Assembly (NCBI RefSeq): GCF_018861735.1 | Contig: NZ_JAHLEB010000051.1 | Location: 1 to 36,602 of the forward strand | Direction of reading: 5' to 3' | Length of the DNA: 36,602 nucleotides | Source of the DNA: Clostridium lacusfryxellense | Lineage (GTDB): Bacteria; Bacillota; Clostridia; Clostridiales; Clostridiaceae | Shown: positions 26,383-34,418 of the stretch, piece by piece | Position numbering within the stretch: the first letter of the stretch is position 1 | How the letters are laid out: each line of letters opens with the position of its first letter | The notes under the pieces: generated by a model | Database searches by the model: none | Seen by the model: the letters and a program-made list of their open reading frames with translations, nothing else | What the model was told of the DNA's origin: nothing | Made by a program: the position numbers and the translations under genes

Positions 26383-27183
26383 GTGATTAATATATTAGAA
26401 GGTTTAATAATAATAGGTGGAGCAGAAGACAAAAAAGGCGAGAAAAAGATACTTCAAGAAGTGTGTGCACATATTGATAAAGAGAGTCAACTATTAGTTA
26501 TAGTAACAGTTGCAACACAATTACCTGTAGAAGTGGGTAATGAATATAGCAACCTATTTTATAATATGGGTATTAAAAATATAAGTGTACTTGATGTAAG
26601 AAAAAGAGCAGATGCTTTAAAATCTGAAAATGTAGACTTAATTGAAAAGGCATCTTTGGTATTCTTTACTGGAGGTGACCAACTAAGAATAACAAGTATT
26701 CTTGGAGGAACTCCTTTGTACAAAACAATGAAGCGAAGACACTCAGAAGATTGTGTGTTTGTAGGTACTTCAGCTGGAGCCTCAGTAATGAGCGATATTA
26801 TGATAGTAACCGGACCCGATGATGAATCAGCAAAAAAATGCACACTCAAAATGGCTCCAGGTCTAGGATTAATTACTGGGGTTTTAATAGATATGCATTT
26901 TGCTCAAAGAGGAAGAATTGGAAGGCTATTAGTAGGTGTTGCTGAAAATCCAGAAGTGCTAGGAATTGGTATTGATGAGGATACTTCAATTATTATAAAT
27001 CGAGAAAATGTTCTAAGGGTATTAGGTTCTGGAGCGGTTTATATTATAGATGGGAGTAATATAAGTGATACAAATGTATCTGAGCAACATCAAGATAATA
27101 TTTTGTCGATTTATAATGTAACTATGCATGTATTAAAATCTGAGGATAAATTTGATTTAAAAGCTAGAAAACCTTTTATTTAA
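26383..27183 (+). CDS. cphB: Cyanophycinase (peptidase S51)
   Basis: Cuts cyanophycin into beta-Asp-Arg dipeptides, in the cytoplasm. It has 266 residues from GTG 26383, which has AGGACGG five bases before it; a GTG at 26377 overlaps that site and is less likely. The serine-protease-like nucleophile is Ser130 in GTSAGAS. Other family blocks are IIGGAEDK at the N-terminus, FTGGDQLRI near residue 90, DMHFAQRGRIGRL with the catalytic His near 170, and GIGIDEDTS with a conserved acidic residue near 200. It is on the same strand as the synthetases, beyond the divergent amidohydrolase gene. A sigma-G-like promoter suggests forespore expression, so mobilisation in the spore or at germination is possible. 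Confidence 0.94.
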   Translation: MINILEGLIIIGGAEDKKGEKKILQEVCAHIDKESQLLVIVTVATQLPVEVGNEYSNLFYNMGIKNISVLDVRKRADALKSENVDLIEKASLVFFTGGDQLRITSILGGTPLYKTMKRRHSEDCVFVGTSAGASVMSDIMIVTGPDDESAKKCTLKMAPGLGLITGVLIDMHFAQRGRIGRLLVGVAENPEVLGIGIDEDTSIIINRENVLRVLGSGAVYIIDGSNISDTNVSEQHQDNILSIYNVTMHVLKSEDKFDLKARKPFI

Positions 27184-27218
27184 AAAAACAAAAACTCACA
27201 ACTGAATAAGATGTTTAA

Positions 27219-27260
27219 AAAATAGCAAGGGTGAAGATATTACTTCACCCTTGCTATTTT
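27219..27260. terminator. Perfect 17-bp bidirectional terminator
   Basis: AATAGCAAGGGTGAA and flanking A residues (27219-27235) pair with the complementary arm at 27244-27260 around an 8-base loop, with U-rich tails both ways. It separates the convergent cphB and HAD genes. Confidence 0.9.
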
Positions 27261-27263
27261 ATT

Positions 27264-28091
27264 TTACTCTTTTAATATGTAATTATTTATTGCATAAGCA
27301 ATACCAGACTCATCGTTAGACTTTGTTATATATTTAGCTTGCGACTTAATTTCTTCCACAGAATTCCCCATAGCTATTGGCATTCCAGCGCATTTAAACA
27401 TTTCCATATCATTATAATTATCTCCGAAAACAATAATTTCACTTAAGTCTACTCCTAATTTTTTCGATAAAATTTCCAAAGCATTTCCTTTAGAAATATT
27501 AGGTGCCATAATATCCAAAAGACATATTGATGAACTTACCACCGTAAGGTCATCATACTTTGAAAAATATTTTTCAAGAACTAGAACCTCTTCATGTTTT
27601 TCACATACTAATAAAACTTTCAAAGCATCTATATCATCAAGATTTTCAATTATATTTTTATCTACATATTTAATAGGTACTTGCATCTCTTTTGATAATA
27701 ATTTATTACGATCTTCATATCTTTTTCCTAATCGATTATTTTTATTAGAATATATTATTTCATCAGTATATATTATAAAATCAACATTGCTGGTCATGCA
27801 ATAATCTATTATTTCTTTTACAACTATTTTATCCATTACTTTTGAATAAAGTATTTCCCCTGTTGCAATGTTTCTAATTAACCCACCATTACAAGAAATA
27901 ACAGGTCCCTTGAGACCTAATTGCTTTATATAAACCTTCACCATTAAATCTACTCTTCCTGTGGCTATAATTACTTCTACACCCATTTCCTGAAGTTTCT
28001 TTAATGCAACCTCATTCTCTTTTGATATTGCATTATTTGAATTTAATAATGTACCATCCATATCACATACACACCATTTATATTTAATCAT
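27264..28091 (-). CDS. Cof-type HAD superfamily phosphatase
   Basis: Sugar-phosphate or flavin-phosphate phosphatase of 275 residues. HAD motif I is CDMDGTLLN (residues 9-17), motif II is IATGR near 41, and motif IV is FGDNYNDMEMF near 220, with a C2-type cap between. The nucleophile and acid/base aspartates are both present. AAAGGAG precedes the ATG. A promoter (TTGAAT, 17 bases, GATAAT) lies just upstream within the debris of the biotin operon. The substrate cannot be assigned; neighbours give no hint. Confidence 0.9.
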   Translation of the reverse strand: MIKYKWCVCDMDGTLLNSNNAISKENEVALKKLQEMGVEVIIATGRVDLMVKVYIKQLGLKGPVISCNGGLIRNIATGEILYSKVMDKIVVKEIIDYCMTSNVDFIIYTDEIIYSNKNNRLGKRYEDRNKLLSKEMQVPIKYVDKNIIENLDDIDALKVLLVCEKHEEVLVLEKYFSKYDDLTVVSSSICLLDIMAPNISKGNALEILSKKLGVDLSEIIVFGDNYNDMEMFKCAGMPIAMGNSVEEIKSQAKYITKSNDESGIAYAINNYILKE

Positions 28092-28142
28092 TTACATTCT
28101 CCTTTGTCCGCTCGCTGTCATTATAAAAGCAATTTATATCTA

Positions 28143-28171
28143 ATTATCTACCCTTATAGCATTTAATTCAA
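28143..28171 (-). promoter_or_regulatory. Promoter for the HAD phosphatase gene
   Basis: TTGAAT (28171-28166), a 17-base spacer and GATAAT (28148-28143) on the minus strand, about 50 bases before the start codon. Confidence 0.5.
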
Positions 28172-28180
28172 GATTAACTT

Positions 28181-28315
28181 TCAATGCTCATTAAACTTTA
28201 TTATTAAAACTATAATGATATACAGTATATCCTTATCTATAGCTGTTATCATACCTATACTTCTTACTTCACCAACATCAGTATCTGTTCCAATTATAAA
28301 TACTCCTTTAGCCAT
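28181..28315 (-). pseudogene. bioD: 5' remnant of dethiobiotin synthetase
   Basis: The 44-codon reading frame starts [15 protein letters not shown], which is the N-terminal strand and P-loop of dethiobiotin synthetase. It breaks off at the point where the essential Lys-Thr of GTDTDVGKT should follow. The remaining 29 residues (EVRSIGMIT onward) do not resemble BioD, and the family is about 225 residues long. Its ATG overlaps the bioB stop codon by eight bases, the translational coupling expected of an original bioB-bioD operon. The product could not bind ATP. Confidence 0.8.
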
Positions 28316-29291
28316 TTTTTCTAACTTCCAAATTTAAATCACTTACCATTTTCTTATCATCTTTTATTTTATTACCTGATGTTGTTAGATAGTTTCCCGT
28401 AATTGTAGCATTAGCCCCTGCATTGAAACAATTTTTCCCAAATTTATCAATTTTATTTCTTCCCCCAGCAAGTCTTATAAGTGCTTTAGGATTCACAAAT
28501 CTTATGATGGAAATAGTCTTTAATATTTCCTCCTGACTTAAGCTTTCTGCATTTTCTAGTGGTGTTCCCACTATTGGATTTAATACATTAACAGGAATAG
28601 ATTTAACACCTAAATCTCTTAGCTGAAAAGCTAGATTAATTCTATCTCTCATGCTTTCCCCAAGACCGATAATTCCTCCTGAGCAAATAAGCATTCCAGC
28701 CTTTTTAGCTGCATTTATAGTATCTATTCGCTCATCGTAGCTATGAGTTGTACATATATTTTCATAGTATTCTCTACTAGTTTCTAAGTTATGATGATAC
28801 ATTGTTATTCCCCGCTTTCTTAGCTTAAGTAGCTGCTCGTATCCAAGTATTCCAAGTGATGCACATAGATCTATTTTCATTTCTTTATTTAGCTCCTCAT
28901 ATATATCTAGAATCTTTTCAAACTCATTGCCAGTTGATCCTCTTCCACTTGTAACTAAAGAAAATCTGTTTACTCCCTCCTTCTCATTTTCTCTTGCGAG
29001 AGTTAACGCAGCTTTCTTTGAAACTAATTCATACTCTTCCACATCGGTTTTATAAAAAGCGGATTGTGCGCAGAATTTGCAATCCTCAGTGCATCGTCCT
29101 GATTTCGCATTCATAATGGTGCACAGGTCCACTTCAGTGCCACAAAAATACTCTCGCACTTTATTTGCACTCTTACATAGTAGTTCTATATATTCAATTT
29201 CTTGTATGTCTACTAATTTCATTACCTCTTCATAACTTACATCTCGGCCTCGTAAAACCTTTTCCTCAATACTCTTAATAAGTTTTCTCAT
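28308..29291 (-). CDS. bioB: Biotin synthase
   Basis: Radical-SAM enzyme that inserts sulfur into dethiobiotin. It has 327 residues from ATG 29291, which has GGGAGGGG ten bases upstream. The in-frame ATG at 29333 lies inside the bioY remnant and is less likely. The SAM cluster is [11 protein letters not shown], the second-cluster cysteine region is in DLCASLG, and YHHNLETS and GGIIGLGE are family blocks. The arginine ligand of the [2Fe-2S] cluster fits IRLAGGRN near the end. The frame is undamaged over its whole length although its operon partners bioY and bioD are fragments. It is transcribed from a BirA-type promoter. Confidence 0.94.
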   Translation of the reverse strand: MRKLIKSIEEKVLRGRDVSYEEVMKLVDIQEIEYIELLCKSANKVREYFCGTEVDLCTIMNAKSGRCTEDCKFCAQSAFYKTDVEEYELVSKKAALTLARENEKEGVNRFSLVTSGRGSTGNEFEKILDIYEELNKEMKIDLCASLGILGYEQLLKLRKRGITMYHHNLETSREYYENICTTHSYDERIDTINAAKKAGMLICSGGIIGLGESMRDRINLAFQLRDLGVKSIPVNVLNPIVGTPLENAESLSQEEILKTISIIRFVNPKALIRLAGGRNKIDKFGKNCFNAGANATITGNYLTTSGNKIKDDKKMVSDLNLEVRKNG

Positions 29292-29316
29292 GTCGTACCC
29301 CTCCCTTGTTGTTTTC

Positions 29317-29427
29317 TTATTCAATATATCCACTTTTTCTTATTACAGGCACCCCAGAAAGTCCAATAGCCACATAAACTATTTTTGACAATGCACCTAA
29401 TCTTGATCCTAAAATTAAGTTTCGCAT
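29317..29427 (-). pseudogene. bioY: Remnant of the biotin transporter gene bioY
   Basis: A 36-codon frame reads MRNLILGSRLGALSKIVYVA and then IGLSGVPVI. This matches the BioY segment LLGPRLGALSQIVYVLLGLIGLPVF that normally lies about 50 residues into a ~190-residue protein. It ends with an unrelated tail (RKSGYIE). Both the first helix and the last four are missing. It lies directly after the BirA-controlled promoter and before bioB, the usual position of bioY. It is too short to form a transporter. Confidence 0.75.
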
Positions 29428-29471
29428 CTTATTAACAAATACTCCTCTTAAATACGATTGGTATATCCTAT

Positions 29472-29500
29472 ATAATAAAGCAATAACTTTAAATTGTAAA
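29472..29500 (-). promoter_or_regulatory. Promoter of the biotin operon
   Basis: TTTACA (29500-29495), a 17-base spacer and TATTAT (29477-29472) on the minus strand. The -35 hexamer lies within the downstream arm of the BirA operator, so bound BirA should block it. Confidence 0.65.
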
Positions 29501-29531
29501 CCTTAAATACTATTCAAGTTTACAATTTAAA
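29488..29531. promoter_or_regulatory. BirA operator
   Basis: A perfect 14-bp inverted repeat (TTTAAATTGTAAAC at 29488-29501, its complement at 29518-29531) is separated by 16 bases. The core TTGTAAAC-N16-GTTTACAA is the form of biotin repressor operators in Firmicutes. It overlaps the biotin promoter. Confidence 0.88.
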
Positions 29532-29580
29532 TCAATTTGATATTTTTAGGTTTATGTTTCAATGTTTTAAGGCGCAAAAA

Positions 29581-29628
29581 AAACACCTCAATCTTCATTA
29601 TAAATATTTTCTGAAGATTAAGATGTTT
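29581..29628 (-). terminator. Terminator after the lyase-family gene
   Basis: On the minus strand AAACATCTTAATCTTC pairs with GAAGATTGAGGTGTTT (two G-U pairs) around a 16-base loop and is followed by a run of U residues. Confidence 0.85.
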
Positions 29629-29669
29629 TCTGGCTAAATAAAGCTCATAAACTATTAATAGTATTTTAA

Positions 29670-30563
29670 TTAATTAACAAGGTTAATCATAAGTATTTCT
29701 TCAATGTATTTCTTTTGAGTATTATCAAGCTCAGAGAATGGCTTTCTTGCAACACCAACATCACTTCCTTGCATTGTAAGAACATATTTTATTGCAGGTA
29801 TAAGACCTACACTACATAACGCTTCCATAATATTATTTGCTTTAATTTGAAGATTTCTAGCCTCTTCAAGTTTTAATGATTCAAATGCTTCTCTTATCCT
29901 TTTGTAATGTGTGTACATGAAGTTAAATGTACTTCCTATTGCCCCATCTGCTCCCATAGCAAGACCTGCCACCAAAATCTCATCAAAACCATTGTACATA
30001 TAAAGAGAATTTTTCAAATTCTTTATCCTTTCAAGCTGATACAAATTAAGGGTGGTATGTTTTACTCCAGCTATTGCGGGACTTTTGAATAATTCCTTAA
30101 TATCCTCGTTCTTAAGATCAAATTCTACTCCAGTATTCCCTGGGAAGTTATAAAGTATAATAGGCATTCCTATACTTTCATATATATCATAATAATAACG
30201 TGCTATTTCTTTTGGAGAAAATTTATAGTAAAATGGAGCTGTCGCTGCAATTGCATTATATCCAAGTGATTTTGATTTTTGACCATACTTTATTGCCTCA
30301 GCTGTACTAATTGCACCAACATGTGCAATTAACTTTGTTTTATTTTTATTTTCTGCTGCTATTTCAAATAGTCTCATTCTTTCTTCACTTGATAAAAGGA
30401 AACATTCCGCAGAACTACCACCTATAAAAAATCCTGTGACGCCTTCATTTATATTTCTTTCCATTAGGGTAAGAAGTGCCTTATCATTAATTCTGTTTTC
30501 CTTATCAAATGGGGTTACCGATGCTGCAAATATGCCTTTCATATCTGTGGTTAAACCATTCAT
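29670..30563 (-). CDS. N-acetylneuraminate lyase / DHDPS-family aldolase
   Basis: Class I (Schiff-base) aldolase of 297 residues from ATG 30563, which has TAGGAG just upstream; the longer frame to 30629 has no ribosome site. Family blocks: GGSSAECFLLSSEER (GGSTGE in E. coli NanA), catalytic Tyr in LYNFPGNTG near 136, Schiff-base Lys in GVKHTTLNLYQLE near 164, then YNGFDEI and GADGAIGSTFN, which carry the Asp, Glu and Ser that bind the sialic acid tail in NanA. Sequence favours neuraminate lyase. Context (KduI, KduD, sugar-acid TRAP system) favours cleavage of 2-keto-3-deoxygluconate to pyruvate and glyceraldehyde. No other sialic-acid gene is near. It shares a promoter motif with the GntR operon. 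Confidence 0.85.
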   Translation of the reverse strand: MNGLTTDMKGIFAASVTPFDKENRINDKALLTLMERNINEGVTGFFIGGSSAECFLLSSEERMRLFEIAAENKNKTKLIAHVGAISTAEAIKYGQKSKSLGYNAIAATAPFYYKFSPKEIARYYYDIYESIGMPIILYNFPGNTGVEFDLKNEDIKELFKSPAIAGVKHTTLNLYQLERIKNLKNSLYMYNGFDEILVAGLAMGADGAIGSTFNFMYTHYKRIREAFESLKLEEARNLQIKANNIMEALCSVGLIPAIKYVLTMQGSDVGVARKPFSELDNTQKKYIEEILMINLVN

Positions 30564-30667
30564 ATGATCATCTCCTACTATTTTTTTATGTTGTCGACCA
30601 TGCCACCACCTATAGCTGGTTGTAACCATTAAAATTTATTAATAGAATTATGCAATTTAATAATTTT

Positions 30668-30696
30668 AGTCTAGCACACCTAAATTCATGTAAAGG
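30668..30696 (-). promoter_or_regulatory. Possible promoter of the lyase gene with the CCTTTACAT motif
   Basis: TTTACA (30694-30689) with an extended -10 TGCTAGACT (hexamer 30673-30668) at a short 15-base spacing. The -35 lies in CCTTTACAT, a motif also present twice before the GntR gene. Confidence 0.4.
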
Positions 30697-30762
30697 TTTT
30701 TATACCCATTACCAAATGTCATTAAAACTAACAATAGATAAAGTAAATATTTTAATTAAACA

Positions 30763-30807
30763 ATAATCACTATAGTAACTTATACTCTAAGTTACTATAG
30801 TGATTAT
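30763..30807. terminator. Perfect 20-bp hairpin between kduI and the lyase gene
   Basis: Arms 30763-30782 and 30788-30807 are exact complements around a 5-base loop. The U tail on the minus strand is modest (TTGTTTAATT). It probably ends or reduces the kdu transcript, leaving the lyase gene on its own promoter. Confidence 0.75.
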
Positions 30808-30837
30808 TTATCATATTTATATATTTACATTTAAAAC

Positions 30838-31668
30838 TTATTTCATATCTTTAGTTAGTACTGCATCCATATCTGTAAATTCTTGATTTTCTCCAACCAT
30901 ACCCCATATGAATGTATAGTTTTTAGTTCCTACTCCTGAGTGTATAGACCAGCTTGGTGAGATAACTGCTTGTTCATTTTTCATAACAATATGTCTTGTC
31001 TCATCTGGTGTTCCCATAAGATGGAACACAACATTATTTTCATCCATATCAAAGTATAAATATACTTCCATGCGTCTATCATGAGTGTGACAAGGCATAG
31101 TATTCCATACACTACCTGGTTGTAGTATAGTCATTCCCATAACTAATTGGCAACTTTGGCAGACTGCTGGATGTACATATTGGTTTATTACTCTTTTATT
31201 ACATTCTTCATCACTACCAGCTAGAACCTTATTAGCTTGTTCTAAACTAATTTCTACTGTAGGATAATTTTTATGTGCAGTAGCACTATTTGCATAAAAT
31301 TTAGCAGGATTTTTAGCATCCTTACTTGTAAAACTAATTTCTTTAATTCCTTGTCCAACGTAAAGTCCGTCTCTAGCTCCTAATTCATGTATTTCACCAT
31401 CTAAAGTAACTGTACCTGCTCCACCTATATTAATAACTCCAAGTTCACGTCTTTGAAGAAAATAATCACAACCTAAAGCTTTACTTCCCTCTAAAGAAAG
31501 CGCCTTAGTAGTTGGTACTATGCCTGCTACTATTATTCTATCTATATGGCTATAAACCATCTTTATTTCACCTGGTACAAATAAATCCTCTATTAAAAAG
31601 TGTTTTCTAAGCTGAGTAGTATCGTAGCTTTTTGCATCTTCATTATGACTTGAATATCTAATTTCCAT
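30838..31668 (-). CDS. kduI: 5-keto-4-deoxyuronate isomerase
   Basis: Cupin isomerase converting 5-keto-4-deoxyuronate (from unsaturated uronates of pectin or glycosaminoglycans) to 3-deoxy-D-glycero-2,5-hexodiulosonate. It has 276 residues, the standard length. The zinc site is visible in [15 protein letters not shown] (two His and a Glu, near residue 192) with a further His in [13 protein letters not shown] near 240. Other family blocks are [11 protein letters not shown] and [21 protein letters not shown] precedes the ATG. It lies 41 bases after kduD in the uronate operon. Confidence 0.95.
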   Translation of the reverse strand: MEIRYSSHNEDAKSYDTTQLRKHFLIEDLFVPGEIKMVYSHIDRIIVAGIVPTTKALSLEGSKALGCDYFLQRRELGVINIGGAGTVTLDGEIHELGARDGLYVGQGIKEISFTSKDAKNPAKFYANSATAHKNYPTVEISLEQANKVLAGSDEECNKRVINQYVHPAVCQSCQLVMGMTILQPGSVWNTMPCHTHDRRMEVYLYFDMDENNVVFHLMGTPDETRHIVMKNEQAVISPSWSIHSGVGTKNYTFIWGMVGENQEFTDMDAVLTKDMK

Positions 31669-31709
31669 TACAATTCCTCCTAATATTAATTTTTTTATTT
31701 ATTTTTTAA

Positions 31710-32492
31710 TTATCTTACTAACCATCCGCCATCTACAGCTATAATGTGTCCATTAAGATAATCTGAAGCTCTACTTGATAAGAAAACTACTGTTCCCATT
31801 ACATCAAAAGGATGTCCCCATCTACCTGCAGGTATTCTATCTAATATACTTGCGTTTCTTGCTGCATCTGCTCTTATTGGCGCAGTGTTATCTGTTGCTA
31901 TATATCCTGGTGCTATAGCATTTATTTGAATGTTTTTGTCTCCAAGCTCATTTGCAAAAGCTTTAGTTACTCCGGCTACAGCATGTTTACTTGCAGTGTA
32001 CGCTGGAACAAACTTTCCACCTTGGAATGAAAGCATAGATGCTATGTTTATGATTTTTCCTGATCCTTGTTTAACCATAATTTTTGCAACATCTTGGCTT
32101 AAGAAATAAACTGCATTTAAATTTATATCTAGTACTGCTTTCCAGTCTTCATCTTTTGTTTCTAGAAGAGGCGCACGTCTTATTGTACCGGCGTTGTTAA
32201 CTAATATATCAACTGTTCCAAATGCTTTTACGCAAGCTTCAACGGTTGCTGTTATTTGTTCTCTTTTTGATAAATCAGCTTGCAAGAAAGCAACCTTGCG
32301 ACCTTCAGCTTCTATAAGCGATCTAGTTTCATCCCAATTTGTATCATATGTTGGAACAAATATATCAGCGCCTGCCTTTGCAAGTGCTACTGCATATCCC
32401 TGTCCAAGTCCTGTATTACCTCCTGTTACTATAGCTACTTTACCCTTTAGCGAGAAAAAGTCCATTGAAAAATCATTTACATTTGTACTCAT
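31710..32492 (-). CDS. kduD: 2-dehydro-3-deoxy-D-gluconate 5-dehydrogenase
   Basis: Short-chain dehydrogenase of 260 residues that reduces the KduI product to 2-keto-3-deoxygluconate with NAD(P)H. The cofactor loop is TGGNTGLGQGYA (near residue 23), NNAG follows near 99, the catalytic Ser is in INIASM, and the Tyr-Lys pair is YTASK near 165. The tail DYLNGHIIAVDGGW is typical of the family. GGAGC precedes the ATG. It is placed between the TRAP transporter genes and kduI, which supports the KduD assignment over other SDR activities. Confidence 0.93.
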   Translation of the reverse strand: MSTNVNDFSMDFFSLKGKVAIVTGGNTGLGQGYAVALAKAGADIFVPTYDTNWDETRSLIEAEGRKVAFLQADLSKREQITATVEACVKAFGTVDILVNNAGTIRRAPLLETKDEDWKAVLDINLNAVYFLSQDVAKIMVKQGSGKIINIASMLSFQGGKFVPAYTASKHAVAGVTKAFANELGDKNIQINAIAPGYIATDNTAPIRADAARNASILDRIPAGRWGHPFDVMGTVVFLSSRASDYLNGHIIAVDGGWLVR

Positions 32493-32553
32493 ATTATTAG
32501 CTCCTTTTTTATATTTATTAGTTTGTTTATTTATTTTATTTTATTTTATTATT

Positions 32554-33861
32554 TTACTTTATTAAATTAAGAAATTTAGGTATTGTAAGTGATAATGCTG
32601 GAACAAATGTTACAAAGAGCAATATAATAATTGTAACTCCAAAATATGGCATCAGTTGTTTTACTACGTCTTCAATTTTTAATTTTGCAACTCTACACCC
32701 AGTAAAAAGTATTGGTCCCACAGGTGGTGTAATAGTTCCTATACAAAGATTAAAGACAAGCATTATACCGAAATGTACAGGATGCATACCAAAGCTTCTC
32801 ACTATTGGTAAGAATATCGGAGTAAAAATAAGTACTGCAGGAGTTGGATCCATAAATGTTCCAATTATAAGTAATAAAACATTCATTATAAGTAGTATTA
32901 TTATACTATTATCGGTAAGTCCAAGAAGCCCATTTGCAATTAATGTTGGTATCTTTGTATATGCCATAACCCATGACATTACAGATGATACACTAATCAT
33001 AAATATAACAATTGCAGTCATTTTAGCTGTCTCAAGACATATTTCTGGAAGATCCGCAACCTTTAAATTTTTATACAAAAATGATAATGCTAGTGCGTAC
33101 ACAACTGCGATTGCTGACCCTTCAGTTGCTGTAAATACACCTTTAAGAATACCTCCAATTACAATAACTATAAGAAGTAAACTTGGAATTGCATCAATAA
33201 ATACCTTAATTCCCTGTTTAAGTGTTGGTCTTTCAGAACCTTTATATCCAAGTTTCTTAGCATAGATACCAGCAATAACCATAACACCGAGACCCCAAAG
33301 TATACCTGGTAGATATCCTGCCATAAATAGAGCTGAAATTGACACTCCACCGGCAACTGTTGAATAAATTATCAGTGTATTACTTGGAGGAATTAGCATT
33401 CCTGTAGGCGCTGAAGCTATATTTACAGCCGCACTATACACTTTGCTATAACCTTCCTTTTCTTGAAGTGGACCCATTGTTCCACCAACAGCTGCAGCTG
33501 CAGCAACTCCAGATCCACTTATTGCTCCAAAAAGCATATTTGCAACAACATTTGACTGCGCTAGTGCTCCAGGTAATCTTCCACTTATAACCTTTGCGCA
33601 ATCTACTAGTCTTCTTGCAATACCGCCATTATTCATTATTATACCAGCAAGTATAAAAAATGGAATTGCAAGAAGCGAAAATGAGTTAGTCCCTGTAATA
33701 ATTCTCTGTGATGCTGTTATTAATGCAGTTTGTAATGGTAAAAGAGACATCACTGCAAGAGTCGACCCAAGTCCTATACTTATACTTATTGGCACTCCAA
33801 ACAAGAGAAGTAGCGGAACTACTACCAACATAACAATACCCGAAATTGATGCTATATCCAT
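32554..33861 (-). CDS. TRAP transporter large permease, DctM family
   Basis: Main ion-coupled membrane subunit of a tripartite transporter, 435 residues with about 12 hydrophobic helices. Family motifs include LLFGVPISISIGLGS near residue 20, GAISGSGVAAAAAVGGTMGP near 115, APTGMLIPPSNTLI near 150, and NLCIGTITPPVGPILF near 365. It lies 24 bases after the small subunit and is separate from it, not fused. With its binding protein it should import a sugar acid. GGTGGGG precedes the ATG. Confidence 0.94.
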   Translation of the reverse strand: MDIASISGIVMLVVVPLLLLFGVPISISIGLGSTLAVMSLLPLQTALITASQRIITGTNSFSLLAIPFFILAGIIMNNGGIARRLVDCAKVISGRLPGALAQSNVVANMLFGAISGSGVAAAAAVGGTMGPLQEKEGYSKVYSAAVNIASAPTGMLIPPSNTLIIYSTVAGGVSISALFMAGYLPGILWGLGVMVIAGIYAKKLGYKGSERPTLKQGIKVFIDAIPSLLLIVIVIGGILKGVFTATEGSAIAVVYALALSFLYKNLKVADLPEICLETAKMTAIVIFMISVSSVMSWVMAYTKIPTLIANGLLGLTDNSIIILLIMNVLLLIIGTFMDPTPAVLIFTPIFLPIVRSFGMHPVHFGIMLVFNLCIGTITPPVGPILFTGCRVAKLKIEDVVKQLMPYFGVTIIILLFVTFVPALSLTIPKFLNLIK

Positions 33862-33885
33862 TTAATCATCCCCACCTTTATTGAA

Positions 33886-34380
33886 TTATTCAGACTTAAT
33901 ATCTTCTTCTTCTAATTTGCCATTAAGAATATCCATAATGTTACATATTGAATACATTACAGTAAGTAATCCACTAATGGGCAACATCATATATATCATG
34001 CCGATTGTAATTGGAAGCACTGAGTCACTTTGACCCATTGTAAGTAGAGTATTATTGAACCCTCCAACAACAAGTACGCCTATTGCAAATATAATTACAA
34101 TTAGTTCTATTATTATATTAACTTTTACAGCTGCGCGCCCAGTGAATTTTTCTCTTAGAAATACTATAGACATATGTTCCTTCTTGCCAAATACATAAGC
34201 TGAAGCTAAAAGCACTAGCCATATAAACATATATTTGCATATTTGCTCAGTATATGCATTTGGACTTTTGAAAAAATACCTAGTGATAACTTGCCATGTT
34301 ACAAGTGTCGTCATTATTGCAATAAAACTGATGCATATATATTCTATAACCTTGTCCGTATATTTTCTTATAGTTTGCAT
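33886..34380 (-). CDS. TRAP transporter small permease, DctQ family
   Basis: Four-helix membrane subunit of the same transporter, 164 residues from ATG 34380, where GGGAGTGG lies about five bases upstream; an ATG at 34398 is the alternative with a weak site. Helices fall near residues 12-32, 45-65, 90-110 and 125-150. Motifs: RYFFKSPNAYTEQICKYMFIW and the short LREKF segment after KKEHMS. It lies between the binding-protein and large-permease genes. Confidence 0.92.
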   Translation of the reverse strand: MQTIRKYTDKVIEYICISFIAIMTTLVTWQVITRYFFKSPNAYTEQICKYMFIWLVLLASAYVFGKKEHMSIVFLREKFTGRAAVKVNIIIELIVIIFAIGVLVVGGFNNTLLTMGQSDSVLPITIGMIYMMLPISGLLTVMYSICNIMDILNGKLEEEDIKSE

Positions 34381-34418
34381 TCTATCCACTCCCATCATAC
34401 TTAATTTTCTTTAACTAA

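Noticed and set aside
33168-33356. Short minus-strand frame within the DctM gene
   Set aside because: It is an alternative frame of a well-conserved permease gene and has no independent support.
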